From positions 1 through 39,039 of the IMG/VR virus record IMGVR_UViG_3300028581_000099: 39,039 nucleotides of DNA; one strand, written 5' to 3'. Of this stretch, positions 38,169 through 39,039 are shown one piece after another. The position numbers and the translations under genes were made by a program. Each line of letters starts with the position of its first letter. Position 1 is the stretch's first letter. The notes under the pieces were generated by a model, which saw only the letters and a program-made list of their open reading frames with translations, had not been told where the DNA came from and ran no database searches. Source of the stretch: a virus.

Positions 38169-38375
38169 TCATTTTCTAAAAACCATTTCTGAAAGATAAC
38201 TAATAAACGCACCGGCAACCGAGGCAATTCCCATCAACGCCCATAGAGAACCTTTTGAGCGCTCGGCCATAGCCACTAACTTTTTAATGTCGCTGTCCAT
38301 TGAGTTCACTTTATGTTCTAAATTTTCAACAGCATTAACTAGCTTGCCATATTCTATGGGATTGATTTCGCTCAT
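38169..38375 (-). CDS. Small XhlA-like membrane protein (68 aa)
   Basis: It has an N-terminal coiled coil (LVNAVENLEHKVNSMDSDI) and a C-terminal TM helix (LWALMGIASVAGAFISYL), the plan of XhlA-like hemolysin or holin helpers. It sits in the lysis cassette two bases after the stop of the 79-aa gene. It may help holin function. Confidence 0.68.
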   Translation of the reverse strand: MSEINPIEYGKLVNAVENLEHKVNSMDSDIKKLVAMAERSKGSLWALMGIASVAGAFISYLSEMVFRK

Positions 38376-38377
38376 AA

Positions 38378-38617
38378 TTAGCTTTCAAAATCAGCTTTAG
38401 TAAAATCAAATCGAGTAATTACGCTTAAATCTTCTACATCTGCCCAAATAGGATTTAGCTTTTCGCCTTCATAATCAGGCTGATTGTAGCCATCAGGATA
38501 GACTTGTGTATCTTGTTTTCTAGTCATAGAACCTTTTAAAAGATTCATAAACTCCTCATGCTCAGAAGTGCCGATAAGCGCATCTAAATCCTGTCTAGTA
38601 TTGATAATTGTTTTCAT
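38378..38617 (-). CDS. Small phage protein between the RT and lysis genes (79 aa)
   Basis: The sequence starts MKTIINTRQDLDALIGTSEH and ends with PIWADVEDLSVITRFDFTKAD. Proteins with this plan are frequent beside tail and lysis genes in environmental phages, with no known function. GGAG 8 nt before the ATG supports the start. It overlaps the reverse transcriptase end by 23 bp, so they may be co-translated. Confidence 0.68.
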   Translation of the reverse strand: MKTIINTRQDLDALIGTSEHEEFMNLLKGSMTRKQDTQVYPDGYNQPDYEGEKLNPIWADVEDLSVITRFDFTKADFES

Positions 38618-39039
38618 GCTTTTTCTCCAACCAAGTATATAAATTATAACAATTTGACCAGCTTGCGTGACCTCTCCAAGATGCTAAAAACTTATCTAAG
38701 TTCTTATTATCATTGTATTTTACATATTGAGCAATTTTTCTCTTTGCTCGCATTACACTTTCTTTTCTTAGTAGCTTGTAGTTATGCCAAATTCTGTAGC
38801 CTAAAAAGTTAATCCCGCTTTCAATTGGCGCACAATGCCATTTACTAATCCGCATACCCATTTTTTTACCAGAAAACTCTGCAATTTTGTAGAAATCATC
38901 AATTAATTTTTGTTTGTCATTACTTAAAATGACAACATCATCCATATATCTAGCCCATTTTCTATACCCTAATTCATGGTGAATATAGTTATCCAGCAAT
39001 GAGCCATATACATTAGCAAATAATTGGCTAGTTAGGCTG
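38595..39039 (-). CDS. Reverse transcriptase, DGR type, C-terminal part (cut by window edge)
   Basis: The frame stays open to the right edge; the visible fragment has 147 residues. It begins SLTSQLFANVY, the DGR form of motif 4 (SQ where group II intron RTs have SP), then RKWARYMDDVVIL with the YMDD catalytic box, GMRISKWHCAPIESGINFLGYR (motifs 6 and 7) and the end LASWRGHASWSN, typical of RTs of diversity-generating retroelements. The N-terminal motifs are outside. In DGRs this enzyme copies a template RNA with adenine errors into a target gene. Template repeat, variable repeat and accessory Avd are not seen in the window. It is placed in the late operon. Confidence 0.88.
   Translation of the reverse strand, partial: SLTSQLFANVYGSLLDNYIHHELGYRKWARYMDDVVILSNDKQKLIDDFYKIAEFSGKKMGMRISKWHCAPIESGINFLGYRIWHNYKLLRKESVMRAKRKIAQYVKYNDNKNLDKFLASWRGHASWSNCYNLYTWLEKKHENNYQY

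Noticed and set aside
1-39039. Prophage signs: integrase, attachment sites, tRNA genes
   Set aside because: No recombinase motif, tRNA-like cloverleaf or flanking direct repeat was found by eye. The A and B repeats are internal regulatory-type elements, not att sites.

Overview
The window is an internal segment of a tailed double-stranded DNA phage genome (Caudoviricetes). It is most likely podovirus-like with a Gram-negative host. The evidence is a terminase pair at the left edge, a P22-like adaptor and tail-hub (gp10-like) pair, three very large ejection-type proteins, no tail sheath or tape measure, and an M15 endolysin next to a 3-TM holin. No integrase or tRNA gene was seen. Both edges cut genes: TerL on the left and a reverse transcriptase on the right. 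Portal, capsid and scaffold genes probably lie outside the window. The host cannot be named from sequence alone.

Layout. Almost everything is read leftwards (minus strand). (1) 1-566: start of the late operon, TerS then TerL. (2) 567-912: divergent intergenic region holding element A and a candidate operator. (3) 913-1365: rightward putative zinc-binding regulator, facing a leftward terminator at 1364-1389. (4) 1430-4356: small-gene operon of about 15 tightly overlapping ORFs, many under 60 codons. (5) 4357-4717: divergent intergenic region with promoter-like block P1 and a degenerate element C. (6) 4921-19989: replication and nucleotide-metabolism operon: SNF2 helicase, UvrD-like helicase, archaeo-eukaryotic-type primase, nuclease, family A DNA polymerase, dCMP deaminase, a ThyA-family enzyme with the Asp signature of dCMP hydroxymethylase, a kinase fused to a uracil-DNA-glycosylase-like domain, a MazG-like pyrophosphatase, a methyltransferase and a DUF932 protein. 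A LAGLIDADG homing endonuclease gene sits inside it on the opposite strand. (7) 20031-20277: promoter block P2 and element B. (8) 20265-39039: late operon (read right to left): reverse transcriptase of diversity-generating-retroelement type, lysis genes, adaptor, tail proteins, an acyl carrier protein plus ketoacyl synthase pair, then the ejection proteins, ending inside element B.

The most unusual points are these. First, two dispersed elements of 162 and 158 bp (A and B) align without gaps apart from one CGTT unit and sit at operon boundaries, with a weak third copy (C). Second, promoter-like blocks P1 and P2 head two of the operons. Third, there is a probable cytosine-modification gene set. 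Fourth, an ACP/KAS pair with intact catalytic residues is embedded among virion genes. Fifth, the right edge carries a DGR-type reverse transcriptase whose template and variable repeats are not in view. Function calls rest on motifs and context read by eye; no database search was run.
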